Part shown: one piece after another, positions 8,101 through 17,008 of the stretch
Numbering within the stretch: position 1 is the first letter of the stretch
Layout: the number at the start of each line of letters is the position of its first letter
DNA from: Galbibacter mesophilus
GTDB taxonomy: Bacteria; Bacteroidota; Bacteroidia; Flavobacteriales; Flavobacteriaceae
Assembly (NCBI RefSeq): GCF_023721415.1
Contig: NZ_JAMQVC010000003.1
Span: 248,001-312,000 of the forward strand
DNA length: 64,000 nucleotides
Reading direction: 5' to 3'
Notes under the pieces: generated by a model
Databases searched by the model: none
What the model saw: only the letters and a program-made list of their open reading frames with translations
What the model was told of the DNA's origin: nothing
Position numbers and translations under genes: made by a program

Positions 8101-10734
8101 ATGAAAGATTTGCTTAAAAAACTTCGTGTAATTTCATCTGTTATAATAGTTGTTCTATTGTTTTCTTGTGCTTCGGAAGAAAAAGAGAAGACAGAAATAG
8201 AAGTCGAAACAGGGTTGATGGAATTGGATTCCCTTCGAAACGAACTTTTAAATGATATACCTACAGATAGTACAAACTTTGCCAAACGAGTAAACGGCTT
8301 AAAACTTTGGGTTCGTCATTTAAGTTACGCCGGTGCCGATTTAAATCCGCTTCGAGCATATTACACCGAACACATTCAGAACGGAAAAACTCCAGATAAT
8401 TTCCCTGCGATAGATTCAATGTATCGAGGCTTGGAAAAAATTGAAGTAGCTTTCGGTAAAAATCCTAATCGGCATCTAATAAAAATGGAGCGGGAAGCAG
8501 ATTCTAATTTTGTTACTGAAGATTGGTTCACCCTTCGAGGAGATTTAGGACAAACCGGATTTACAGAACAGCCTGGGCCACAAAAAGGAACGTTGAAATG
8601 GAGATTCGCGGCTGGGCATTCTTGGTACAGTAAACCAGCGTTTTCAAATGGTAAAGTTTATATGGCTTCGCCGGGGGTTTCTTATGAAGCCTATTGTTTG
8701 GATGCTGAAACAGGAGCGTATCTTTGGAAAACACATCAAAAAGAGAATCAAAATCAATATAAAACACCTCGAAACGTTTCTCCGGCAATCATTGCAGGAA
8801 ACCACTTGATTGTTCGTGAAATTGGTAGCGGTGGAAACAAAGGAGCGGCAAAAGACTTTGTTTACATTAATAAAGATACAGGGATAGAAGAAAAAGAAGT
8901 GTTCGCTGGACATGTGGATTACCGTGCCGGCTATGGCGCTTTCGATGGAAATAGCGAATTTTTGGTTTTTCCGCATAGTTTGCAAGAAATTGGTGCGGGG
9001 CAAACTGGAGGGGAAGTGAAAACGGTTTCTTTTGATAGCTTGGTATGTGTTTCTACCCAATCGGGAGAACGCCTTTGGAAACATTATATGGGTGAGTTTT
9101 ACAGCGAACCGCTGCTCGTGAATAATAGCGTTTATGCTGGGAATTTTCAAGGTGATTTTAAGTCCATCGATGCCAAAAGCGGAGAAGTAAATTTCACTAT
9201 TGAAACTAAAGCGCCCATTAATAGCAAAGCATCTGTGCAAGGAAAGAATGTCTTTTTTGGCAATGAAAACGGAAGTGTTTTTTCCGTAGAAACTAAAAAA
9301 GGAGAAATACTTTGGGAACAAAAACTACCAACAGAGGAGAAAGCATTTCAGCAATTTAGTCGGATTGTTTCCCATGAAGGAAAATTATATGTTGGAAGTG
9401 CCACTAAAAAAGTTTTTTGCTTAGCGGAAGATACAGGCAAATTATTGTGGGAAATCGAAACGGATGATTGGGTGCGTTCTGCTCCTGTAATTTCTGAAGG
9501 AAAATTGATTGCGGCTACCGTAAAAGGAACCGTGTATGGAATTGATTTATCGATTGAAAATCCTAAAATAGCTTGGAAATCCAACATCTCTAATCATGGC
9601 GTGTATGCCGACTTAAGTGTGTACGAAAATGGGGTTTTTGTGCCATCTTCTGATTTTTACTTGCATAAACTTAATCCTGAAAACGGCGAGGTTCTTTGGA
9701 AGCAAAGTATTTTCGAATCGACCACAAATCAAGACGGAGAGCGTGTGCTGGCCGATTTGGTTGGCGGCGGACCCGATTATCAAGCGGGAACAACTGTAGT
9801 AGATGGTATAGCCTATTTTGGGAGTCCCAGATTTGTTTATGCTGTAGATGTAAAAACGGGGGAAGAAGTATGGAAGTTTGAAACCCGGGGACAAATTTGT
9901 GGGGCACCAGCCGTGGCTAATGGAAAAGTGTTTTTCGGACAACAGGGTGGAACGGATAAATTTTACTGTGTTGATGCCAAAAGCGGAAAATTAATTTGGA
10001 AGAAGCCGTATCAATGGACGTGGGCATCACCAAATGTTGACGATACAAACGTCTATTTTGCTACCGTACAGGGCGATTTCTATGCCTGTAATCAGCAAAC
10101 TGGGGAAGTTTTGTGGAAATACGAAAGTAAAGAAGGTGCCTACCCTGCACCGTCTATAGATGGTGATAAGGTGTTTTTCGGTTCCTGGAACGGAAATTAC
10201 TACGCATTTAATAAAAATACCGGTGAACTTATTTGGAATGCTGATATTGCAGGTCATCCCGATTCGGGCTCCACGATTGTAAGTAACAATCAGTTTTATG
10301 GACAAGGTTTTCTCAGCAAGTATTTGTATACCTTAAATGCAACCACTGGAGAAGAGCTTTGGAAATATCCATTAGATGGGGAGTGGTGCAATGCCTCACC
10401 GGTTTCCGATGGTGAATTTGTGTTGTACAGTACGTACTTGCCTTGGTTGCATCAGGCTCCATTTCCGTCGCATACTACATGCTTAAATGCCAAAACTGGA
10501 GAGAAAGTATATGATATTCCATTTGCGGGTGGACTAACAGGAGCAGTTATTTGTCAAGATTTACTCTTTACGGCTTCCACTACAGACACCTACATGCGTG
10601 CTTGGGATGTCGCTACAGGAAACATGAGATGGCAATACCGTATGGGAGGCCGGGCCGAAGAAACCTGTACCTCAATTTATGGGGATAATGCTTTCATCCT
10701 TGCCAACGATGGCTATTTGTATGCGTTTGAGTAA
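8101..10734 (+). CDS. PQQ-like beta-propeller lipoprotein
   Basis: 877 residues starting with a lipoprotein signal (lipobox LLFSC, Cys23). After a ~125-residue N-terminal helical region, the rest is a long series of blades of the PQQ-like repeat type, with signature pieces such as LDAETGAYLWKT, AKSGEVNF, AEDTGKLLWEIE, VKTGEEVWKFE, QQTGEVLWKYE, NTGELIWNAD and TTGEELWKYP. The blade count looks sufficient for more than one propeller. Such folds serve as PQQ dehydrogenases, as BamB-like scaffolds and as sensor or binding domains. I see no evidence for PQQ binding or an active site. It lies 15 bases after one sulfatase and 44 bases before a GH13 gene, so a role in binding or organising the glycan machinery is possible but unproven. 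Confidence 0.8.
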   Translation: MKDLLKKLRVISSVIIVVLLFSCASEEKEKTEIEVETGLMELDSLRNELLNDIPTDSTNFAKRVNGLKLWVRHLSYAGADLNPLRAYYTEHIQNGKTPDNFPAIDSMYRGLEKIEVAFGKNPNRHLIKMEREADSNFVTEDWFTLRGDLGQTGFTEQPGPQKGTLKWRFAAGHSWYSKPAFSNGKVYMASPGVSYEAYCLDAETGAYLWKTHQKENQNQYKTPRNVSPAIIAGNHLIVREIGSGGNKGAAKDFVYINKDTGIEEKEVFAGHVDYRAGYGAFDGNSEFLVFPHSLQEIGAGQTGGEVKTVSFDSLVCVSTQSGERLWKHYMGEFYSEPLLVNNSVYAGNFQGDFKSIDAKSGEVNFTIETKAPINSKASVQGKNVFFGNENGSVFSVETKKGEILWEQKLPTEEKAFQQFSRIVSHEGKLYVGSATKKVFCLAEDTGKLLWEIETDDWVRSAPVISEGKLIAATVKGTVYGIDLSIENPKIAWKSNISNHGVYADLSVYENGVFVPSSDFYLHKLNPENGEVLWKQSIFESTTNQDGERVLADLVGGGPDYQAGTTVVDGIAYFGSPRFVYAVDVKTGEEVWKFETRGQICGAPAVANGKVFFGQQGGTDKFYCVDAKSGKLIWKKPYQWTWASPNVDDTNVYFATVQGDFYACNQQTGEVLWKYESKEGAYPAPSIDGDKVFFGSWNGNYYAFNKNTGELIWNADIAGHPDSGSTIVSNNQFYGQGFLSKYLYTLNATTGEELWKYPLDGEWCNASPVSDGEFVLYSTYLPWLHQAPFPSHTTCLNAKTGEKVYDIPFAGGLTGAVICQDLLFTASTTDTYMRAWDVATGNMRWQYRMGGRAEETCTSIYGDNAFILANDGYLYAFE

Positions 10735-10778
10735 GATTTTTACACGCTATTTATATCTAACCTTGAATATGATTTAAA

Positions 10779-12221
10779 ATGGAAATAAAAAAACTACTGC
10801 TTCTACTTTTCGGAATAACCTTTTCTGCGAGTGCTCAATTAACCATTCCTCCACAGGAAAATATTTTAGGACCTGAATGGTCTCATAATCAACCATTGTA
10901 CGAAATTAATATCGAAAGAGCCTCTCCAGAAGGGAATTTTAAAGGTTTTGAGAAAAATATTACTGTTTTAAAAGACATGGGTGTGGGGATAGTTTGGCTA
11001 CAACCCATTACCGCTAGGAGTCATTTTTTAGTAAAGAAAAATTATGTGGATAGTCTAGGTGGATCGGTTATTCCCGTGCCGGAACATGCACGAATTCCAG
11101 ACCCTACAAGCCCTTACAACGGAAGGGATTATTACGAAATTCACGACAAGTTCGGGAGTGAAAAAGACTTTAAGAATTTGGTCAAAACCATTCATAAAAA
11201 TGATATGCATGTCATTATAGATGTGGTGATTAACCATACTGGTTGGGACCATGTTTTTATTGAAGAACATCCAGAATTTTATGTTAGAAATGAAAACGGA
11301 ACCGTAGGTTATACAAGTCCGTGGCGTAGTTTGGCACAATTGGATTATACCAATAAGGATCTTTGGAAATACATGGAAAAACTACTGGTTTACTACATTG
11401 ATGAATTCGATGTGGATGGCTTCCGAACGGATGTTACCGATCGCTTTCCGATGGAGTTCTGGAACTGGGTAGTACCTAGAATTAAAAAACACAAAGATGT
11501 ATTCATGTTAGCCGAGGGACATGCACCTGCGGCATACCCTTCTCATAGCATGACGTACGATTGGTTTTTGTCGCCCGCTTTTTGGTCGGTGGTTCACGGA
11601 AGAAGAAATGCAGATGTAATTACTGATGTGTTGAAATGGGAGCAAGAGCATTATCCTGAAGGTTTCAGAAGGTTGCGTCACGCTACCAATCACGATATAG
11701 AATACACAGGATACGCTTACCCAAGCATGACTTGGTATTTTGATAAAGATGTGTTCGATAAATCATGGTTTAGGAAAACGCCTATTGAAGAAAAGTTCGG
11801 GGAAGCTTTGGAATCTTACATGGTTCTATGTGCTACCTTGCCGTTTGGGCAGCCTATGATTTGGACAGGGCAAGAGTATGGCGTTATTTACCATACCCCA
11901 GATAAAATTCCTTTCGAAACCAAATACGATACTTTCTACCAAAAAATGTTCCGTTTGTATATGCACCATACAGCATTGGTAAGCGGAGGGTACCAAGAAA
12001 TCCCAATAGCGGGTACTAGTAATGTTTATGCTTTTAAAAGATGGAACGATGAAGAGACGATTACCGTAATCATTAATTTAGGAGGAGAGCCAAAATACAT
12101 CCCTATGCATATGGTAGGCATAGAAAAAGGAATCATCGATTATTTTAACGACAAAAAAGTAGAGTCTACTGCGTTTACAGTAGCTCCTTGGGGGTACAGG
12201 GTTTTCATTGAGAAATCATGA
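10779..12221 (+). CDS. GH13 alpha-amylase family enzyme, secreted
   Basis: 480 residues with a signal peptide ending SASAQ (residue 20). The four GH13 regions are present: DVVINH (148-153, region I), GFRTDVTDR with Asp218 as nucleophile (region II), MLAEGH with Glu246 as acid/base (region III) and ATNHD with Asp306 as transition-state stabiliser (region IV). A short C-terminal beta domain follows. GH13 enzymes cleave or transfer alpha-glucosidic bonds. Placement behind two sulfatases suggests an alpha-glucoside in the target glycan, or a GH13 with unusual specificity. It is clearly paralogous to the GH13 at 46181-47671 (shared PEG.FK.FEK, DSLGG..IPVP and SPYN segments). It ends the operon; the 21-bp array follows. 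Confidence 0.93.
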   Translation: MEIKKLLLLLFGITFSASAQLTIPPQENILGPEWSHNQPLYEINIERASPEGNFKGFEKNITVLKDMGVGIVWLQPITARSHFLVKKNYVDSLGGSVIPVPEHARIPDPTSPYNGRDYYEIHDKFGSEKDFKNLVKTIHKNDMHVIIDVVINHTGWDHVFIEEHPEFYVRNENGTVGYTSPWRSLAQLDYTNKDLWKYMEKLLVYYIDEFDVDGFRTDVTDRFPMEFWNWVVPRIKKHKDVFMLAEGHAPAAYPSHSMTYDWFLSPAFWSVVHGRRNADVITDVLKWEQEHYPEGFRRLRHATNHDIEYTGYAYPSMTWYFDKDVFDKSWFRKTPIEEKFGEALESYMVLCATLPFGQPMIWTGQEYGVIYHTPDKIPFETKYDTFYQKMFRLYMHHTALVSGGYQEIPIAGTSNVYAFKRWNDEETITVIINLGGEPKYIPMHMVGIEKGIIDYFNDKKVESTAFTVAPWGYRVFIEKS

Positions 12222-12270
12222 TATTTTAAGGGTAATCGCGGTTTAATTGATATCTCTTTTTATTCGATAG

Positions 12271-12304
12271 GACATTCTTTTCACTTCAAGCGTAGCGAGA
12301 TGTC
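12271..12304. repeat. Short palindromic repeat remnant with AGCGTAGCGAG core
   Basis: GACAT (12271-12275) can pair with ATGTC (12300-12304) around a loop that includes AGCGTAGCGAG (12289-12299), the same core as in the loop of the nested-hairpin element at 4733-4772. It looks like a small degenerate member of a dispersed flavobacterial palindromic repeat. It is part of the gene-free gap 12222-12616. Confidence 0.45.
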
Positions 12305-12316
12305 ACCTTGGGATGT

Positions 12317-12547
12317 GTATCAATCTAAGATGTACGGGTAGCAATCCGAGATTAACCGGTAGCAACATTTTATTGGTTGGTAGCAACACAAAAAGGGCCT
12401 GTAGCAACCAAAAATTAGCCTTTAGCAATGCAATATTGATGAGTAGCAACCCGAAATGAACTAGTAGCAATACAGTTTTAATGGGTAGCAATGGAATATG
12501 AGTCAGTAGCAGTAAAAGATTAACGAGTAGCAAAAAGAGATAACCTC
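12317..12547. repeat. Tandem array of eleven 21-bp units anchored on GTAGCAA
   Basis: The motif GTAGCAA (variants GTATCAA, TTAGCAA, GTAGCAG) starts at 12317, 12338, 12359, 12380, 12401, 12422, 12443, 12464, 12485, 12506 and 12527, a spacing of exactly 21 bp each time. The 14 bases between anchors vary, often A-rich with ATTA or AAAT. The whole array is open on the minus strand and would encode a Leu-rich heptad repeat (LLPVNLG type), but it has no ribosome-binding context and is almost certainly not a gene. It sits between the convergent ends of the GH13 and sulfatase operons, as the other 21-bp array sits between two convergent units. Strictly kept period with variable sequence suggests spacing matters or slippage history. 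Confidence 0.85.
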
Positions 12548-12616
12548 GCGGGAAATACAATTGTTTCTATGTAAAAAACTACTTAATTCTAACTACTCAA
12601 TACTAATGGCTACAGA

Positions 12617-14416
12617 TTACAATTTCTCCACATATACATAATAGGCGCCGCAAATAGGTTCGTTATTTTTGTTTGAAAAGGTTGTAGTCATTTCAGTAAT
12701 TCCTTTTTTCAGCGGAACGATAAAAGAAATTTCATCATTATCTTCTGAAACCTCTTCCGTTTGCTGAAAATCTTGAATTTTAAGGGAGCCAAAGTGAATG
12801 GGAAGCGCTTTACCTTCGGGATAACTTCCATATTTCCCTTCATAAGCTGGTAATCCACCGTTAAGGGCAGCATCAACACTTTTAGGCCACCTGCGCAAGG
12901 TGATTTTGTAAGTTCCAGCGCTAAGTACGTTAACTTTCCAACCGCCGTTTCTAGGCTCGCCTTTTCTTACGTCAACGCCTTTGTCCATAAAAACATCCAT
13001 CCAATCGCAGGCCGTATGCATCACGGGATTTTCAGGACCACCAATATAGACAGGAAGAAAATCCGAATTGCGAATAGAAACTTTTTCCCACCAATTATTG
13101 TAAAATTTAATCATTTTACCCACTACTTCGGGGTTGTTTTCAGCAACATTTTTATCCTGATGCGGATCGTTGGTAACGTTGTACAATTCTTCCGTATTTA
13201 CCAGTCGCCAATCGTTCCAAATTACGGTAGCATCACCTTTTACGGGCGTTGTGGAATGTTTAGGGTCGACGTACCAAATAAACGGACTGTATTGTATGAC
13301 CGACATTCGGTTTTTAAATTGGTTCAATGCTTTTTTCTCTCCCTTTATCAGCGGTAAAAGACTCAAACCGTCCAATTTTACTTCGGAAGATATTCCGGCT
13401 AGATCCAATAGGGTAGGATAGATATCCAAAACATTGGTGCTCTCCTGAATGGTCTTTGGAAGCAAAGCTGAAGGAAAACGAATCGATAACGGTACTCTGT
13501 GTCCACCATCGTAAAGCGATCTTTTTTTGCCTTTCATTTCAGCATTAAAAACCTTTTCCCCATTGGCGGTGCCGTTATCCGATAGGAAAACAAAAATGGT
13601 ATTCTCTTCCAAGTTTTCTTCTTTTAAAAATGAAAGCAATTTTGAAGTGTTTTCATCAATATTGGAAATCATTCCCAAGAAATTAGCGATTGATTTTCGT
13701 CCCCTGAGCGGAATTTCCTCCGATATTTTATCTAAATAAGGAGCGCTGTATTTTTCATCTATAAAATAGGGGGCATGCGCTGCGTTAAAGGCAATGTAGC
13801 TGAAAAACGGTTTATTGTCCTTAGCTTGTTTTCGCATCCAACGAATAGATTCTTCGGTAAAAACATCGGTACAATAACCATTAAAAGAGGTATCTTTTCC
13901 GTTTTGTATGTAAGTATCATCAAAATAATCGTTATTCCAGGCATCTGGAATAGCGCCAACATGGGAAGAAGGAAACCATAAGGTTTCTTCAAAACCGCGA
14001 TCTTGTGGGCGATAAGGGTAGGTGCTCCCTAAGTGCCACTTCCCAAAAAGTCCGGTGCTGTAACCATTTTCTTTTAAAATTTCAGCAATCGTGGGAAGAT
14101 CGGTACGCATCAAGGCGCGACCACTACTCACATTATTGGCTTTATTTGCCAAACAATGTCGACCGGTAAGCAATTCCGAACGAGTAGGTGTACACATCGG
14201 CTGCACGTGAAAATCAGAAAATTGAACACCTTCAGAAAATAGATTGTCAATAGCTGGCGTTTGAACAAAAGGATGCCCGTTAATACCTAAATCTCCGTAG
14301 CCCACATCATCAACTATGACCAGTATGATATTAGGTTGTTTTTTCTGAAAACCATAGTTTTTATCAATAGAGAAAAGACAAAGGAAACTTATCAGAACAA
14401 TCAAAAATCTATTCAT
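12617..14416 (-). CDS. Family S1 sulfatase with C-terminal beta extension
   Basis: 599 residues, about 80 to 100 longer than the neighbouring sulfatases. A hydrophobic N-terminal signal is followed by NIILVIVDDVGYGDLG (metal Asp36-Asp37) and CTPTRSELLTGR, where Cys75 is the formylglycine precursor in a C-T-P-T-R site. GKWHLG and FLSDNGTANGE are further S1 motifs. The extension after about residue 440 contains SAGTYKITLRRWP and IHFGSLKIQDF, resembling an added beta-sandwich seen in some arylsulfatase-A-like proteins. Its start overlaps the upstream stop codon by one base (TAATG at 14418-14414), showing translational coupling. It is the last gene of a three-gene minus-strand operon. Confidence 0.94.
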   Translation of the reverse strand: MNRFLIVLISFLCLFSIDKNYGFQKKQPNIILVIVDDVGYGDLGINGHPFVQTPAIDNLFSEGVQFSDFHVQPMCTPTRSELLTGRHCLANKANNVSSGRALMRTDLPTIAEILKENGYSTGLFGKWHLGSTYPYRPQDRGFEETLWFPSSHVGAIPDAWNNDYFDDTYIQNGKDTSFNGYCTDVFTEESIRWMRKQAKDNKPFFSYIAFNAAHAPYFIDEKYSAPYLDKISEEIPLRGRKSIANFLGMISNIDENTSKLLSFLKEENLEENTIFVFLSDNGTANGEKVFNAEMKGKKRSLYDGGHRVPLSIRFPSALLPKTIQESTNVLDIYPTLLDLAGISSEVKLDGLSLLPLIKGEKKALNQFKNRMSVIQYSPFIWYVDPKHSTTPVKGDATVIWNDWRLVNTEELYNVTNDPHQDKNVAENNPEVVGKMIKFYNNWWEKVSIRNSDFLPVYIGGPENPVMHTACDWMDVFMDKGVDVRKGEPRNGGWKVNVLSAGTYKITLRRWPKSVDAALNGGLPAYEGKYGSYPEGKALPIHFGSLKIQDFQQTEEVSEDNDEISFIVPLKKGITEMTTTFSNKNNEPICGAYYVYVEKL

Positions 14417-15399
14417 TATTCAGTTAGGTTTAGAATTAATTCATCCATTTCCCGTGCGATGCTATCGCCAGAAACTTCTGGCTTTATTTTTACGTAAGAA
14501 TGCTTTTTGTTTTCTTGTGGCTCAGCAATCCACTCATTGCTTCCGTCAGCAGAAACTTTTACATAGCCATCGGAAACGTTTTCAAAATATTTGGAGGAAG
14601 CTTTTTCGTCAAGAAGCATTACCGCCACTTGGTCCCATGCAGGGCGCCCAGCGAAATTATTGTATAATTCGAAGCCGCGATACACAGGATTGTCCTTAGC
14701 GAGATTGGCTTTAAGATATTCACCACCTGTAAGGATTTCTTTACCGACTTCCCATCCGCAGAAAACAACCTCCTTATCCCAATTATCTAAGGAATACACC
14801 GTAGATGCAGGATCGGGGCGAAAAAAATTGGCCTCTTTTCCTTTTGGGAAAGTACCTCCCATGCAGAGCCATTTTTTTATTTTCTTTTCCGCCAATTCCT
14901 TTCCGGATAAAGGAGATATATCGTCAGGCGGCGATTGCAGGAATTGCTGTAAACTGGATAAATGACCCACGGTTACCAAAACCACACTATTGTCAGGGCT
15001 TTCGGAAAGGGTTTTTCGGTACACTTTTAAAGCAGTTGGCATGCTTTCGGCAGAACCTGAATCGTGAGGAAATTCTTCAGAGATTTCTTTGGTGTATTTG
15101 GAGAAATGTTTTAAACTTTTTCCATTATTTAGAAAACCCACGGGAGTATCCCCATTTCCGTAGAAAGTATTGATGGCATCTGCACAGCCAGGAGCATACT
15201 TATCCCTACTGGTTACAATTACTGCTGAAAGATCAATTAATCCCTTCTTTTCATAAGCATGTAACATCGCTAATGCCTGCACATCGTCCACATCGGAGTC
15301 TAAATCGGTATCAAAAATTACACGGGTAGGCGCACTGCAAGCGCCTAAAAGGCAACATAAAAGTATCGTTAGGAATGTTTTCAAGTGTTCGGATTTCAT
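14416..15399 (-). CDS. Inosine/uridine nucleoside-hydrolase-like lipoprotein
   Basis: 327 residues with lipobox LLGAC (Cys21). The mature part opens with VIFDTDLDSDVDDVQAL; the Asp-rich stretch Asp30 to Asp39 matches the Ca2+-binding DTDxxxDDD motif at the N-terminus of the nucleoside hydrolase superfamily. Later pieces VVLVTVGHLSSL, WLCMGGTFPKG and GWEVGKEI also fit that fold. Family members cleave N-glycosidic bonds of ribonucleosides, but lipid-anchored members in polysaccharide operons are uncharacterised to my knowledge and may act on another glycoside. It lies between two sulfatases: 14 bases after the upstream one and overlapping the downstream one by one base. That argues for a role tied to sulfated glycan use. 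Confidence 0.85.
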   Translation of the reverse strand: MKSEHLKTFLTILLCCLLGACSAPTRVIFDTDLDSDVDDVQALAMLHAYEKKGLIDLSAVIVTSRDKYAPGCADAINTFYGNGDTPVGFLNNGKSLKHFSKYTKEISEEFPHDSGSAESMPTALKVYRKTLSESPDNSVVLVTVGHLSSLQQFLQSPPDDISPLSGKELAEKKIKKWLCMGGTFPKGKEANFFRPDPASTVYSLDNWDKEVVFCGWEVGKEILTGGEYLKANLAKDNPVYRGFELYNNFAGRPAWDQVAVMLLDEKASSKYFENVSDGYVKVSADGSNEWIAEPQENKKHSYVKIKPEVSGDSIAREMDELILNLTE

Positions 15400-15413
15400 T
15401 AGTGTTTTTTATT

Positions 15414-16850
15414 TTATTCCTCGTCGGGAAGTTTAAAATCGGCTCCCCAGTTTTCTTTTAACAATTTGCTCAAGGAGTCTGTTAGTTTTTTGTTTTCTGG
15501 ATGGGCTACCGTGTTGGTGTTTTCTTTGGGATCTGTGATGTGGTTGTAAAACATTTTATTGTTTGGTGCAGCATCTTTTCCAATCCATTCAGTATAAGCC
15601 TCGGTATGGGTTTTAATGGTCATTCCGTTATTGTATTTTGCGATGATGAAATCTTTAAATTCGGCATTCGGATTTTCAAGAACTTTCATAAAGCTTTTCC
15701 CTTGCAATTGTTCTAGCATAGGAAGTCCAGCCGCTTCTAATAAAGTAGGGTAGACATCTACAAATTCCACTAAAGTTTCGGCAACACCTGTTTTATTGGT
15801 AAACGGATTTTTAACCATAAGCGTTGATTGCAAAGAGGTTTTGTAGTTACAATGTTTACACCACATGGTGTGTTCCTGCAGGTTGTAACCATGGTCGCTC
15901 ATTAATACCACAATGGTATTCTTATCCAGTTCTAACTCTTTTAAGGTTTGTAATACTTGTCCGATTTGCGCATCGACGTAAGAAATACAGGCGTAATAAC
16001 CGTGAATCAATTTAATGGCGGTAGAATCTGCCACAGGTGTTTTCTTCGGAATTTCCCTGTATTGCTTTAACTCCCCAGAATTATGGATGGAAATTTCGGG
16101 AGCATTTTTTGGGACAAAATTATTATTCGGTTGCTTTATTTTACCGTCGTATAGTTTCCAATACTTTTCTGGAGCATTGAATGGGAGGTGAGGTTTTAAA
16201 AAACCAGCGGCTAAGAAGAAAGGTTGGTTGGAATTCTTCAGTTTTTTTAAATCGGCTATTGTTTTTGCTGCAATTCTTCCATCAAAGTAGGCGCTGTCTG
16301 GAACGTCGCCACGTTCATACGCTTTTCCTCGGGTTCCTTCAGCAATCATTTTTAAATTTTCCTCTGTGTGGTAATCAAAATTACTGAAGTTCTTTGGGTC
16401 CGGACGCCACAGTTCATCCCAAGCATCTTCATGATCGTTTTTATTGTGAAAAATTTTTCCGTTGGAAATGGTGGTGTATCCATTTTCCTTAAAATACGCT
16501 GGCAATACTTTTGCATCGGGAGCATCTTCCTGCGCGAAAGTATTGTATTTTAAAAATCGTTCTGGCGTAGGCCTCAATCCTGTTAAAATACTGGCTCTTG
16601 AGGCACCGCACACTGGAAAGTTACAATATGCATTTTTGAACAAAACCCCTTCTGAAGCCAATTGATATAGGTGAGGTGATTGGACGAGTGTATCTCCATA
16701 ACAGCCCAGGTCTGGTCGAAGATCGTCTACCATAATAAACAAAATATTGGGTTTTTGTTGTATTTTTAACGGAGTTTCATTTGTTTCCTTTTTGCAAGAA
16801 AAAAGTAGTACAATTATTGCTGAAACAGTTATAAAGTAAGTGCTTTTCAT
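15414..16850 (-). CDS. Family S1 sulfatase, iduronate-2-sulfatase-like, lipoprotein
   Basis: I choose the ATG at 16850, giving 478 residues with a clean lipobox LLFSC (Cys19); a TTG at 16862 in the same frame adds only four residues and is less likely. The active site reads CGASRASILTG (Cys81, C-x-A-S-R), a form common in iduronate-2-sulfatase-like S1 enzymes. Supporting motifs are NILFIMVDDLRPDLGCYG near the N-terminus, NGKIFHN, GFLKPHLPF and MSDHGYNLQEH. It is the first gene of the minus-strand operon and faces a 346-base divergent intergenic region shared with the ECF sigma gene. A small hairpin at 16869-16891 lies in its leader. The substrate is probably a sulfated uronic acid or hexose, which is an inference from family resemblance only. 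Confidence 0.93.
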   Translation of the reverse strand: MKSTYFITVSAIIVLLFSCKKETNETPLKIQQKPNILFIMVDDLRPDLGCYGDTLVQSPHLYQLASEGVLFKNAYCNFPVCGASRASILTGLRPTPERFLKYNTFAQEDAPDAKVLPAYFKENGYTTISNGKIFHNKNDHEDAWDELWRPDPKNFSNFDYHTEENLKMIAEGTRGKAYERGDVPDSAYFDGRIAAKTIADLKKLKNSNQPFFLAAGFLKPHLPFNAPEKYWKLYDGKIKQPNNNFVPKNAPEISIHNSGELKQYREIPKKTPVADSTAIKLIHGYYACISYVDAQIGQVLQTLKELELDKNTIVVLMSDHGYNLQEHTMWCKHCNYKTSLQSTLMVKNPFTNKTGVAETLVEFVDVYPTLLEAAGLPMLEQLQGKSFMKVLENPNAEFKDFIIAKYNNGMTIKTHTEAYTEWIGKDAAPNNKMFYNHITDPKENTNTVAHPENKKLTDSLSKLLKENWGADFKLPDEE

Positions 16851-16868
16851 GATTTTTGACAATTAACG

Positions 16869-16891
16869 AATTTCCTCTTTTAAAGGAAATT
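16869..16891. promoter_or_regulatory. Hairpin in leader of minus-strand sulfatase operon
   Basis: AATTTCCT (16869-16876) pairs with AGGAAATT (16884-16891) across seven bases, 19 bases upstream of the sulfatase start. It may be an operator or a 5' UTR structure. Nothing else recognisable lies nearby except the ATACGTAT palindrome just beyond it. Confidence 0.4.
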
Positions 16892-17008
16892 ATATTAATA
16901 GATACGTATAATGTGCGAGGGTTTTATAAAACGTGTCGCAAGCTGACAACAGTAAGAAAAGCAAGGCGAAAGTATGTTTTTTTGAAATCAAAAACAAGCA
17001 TGATAATT

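Noticed and set aside
8644-9321. 225-residue minus-strand frame
   Set aside because: Antisense shadow inside the PQQ-like propeller gene; the plus-strand frame has clear blade repeats.
12303-12560. Leu-rich minus-strand open frame over the second array
   Set aside because: Same artefact of a 21-bp period; the heptads follow the DNA repeat.
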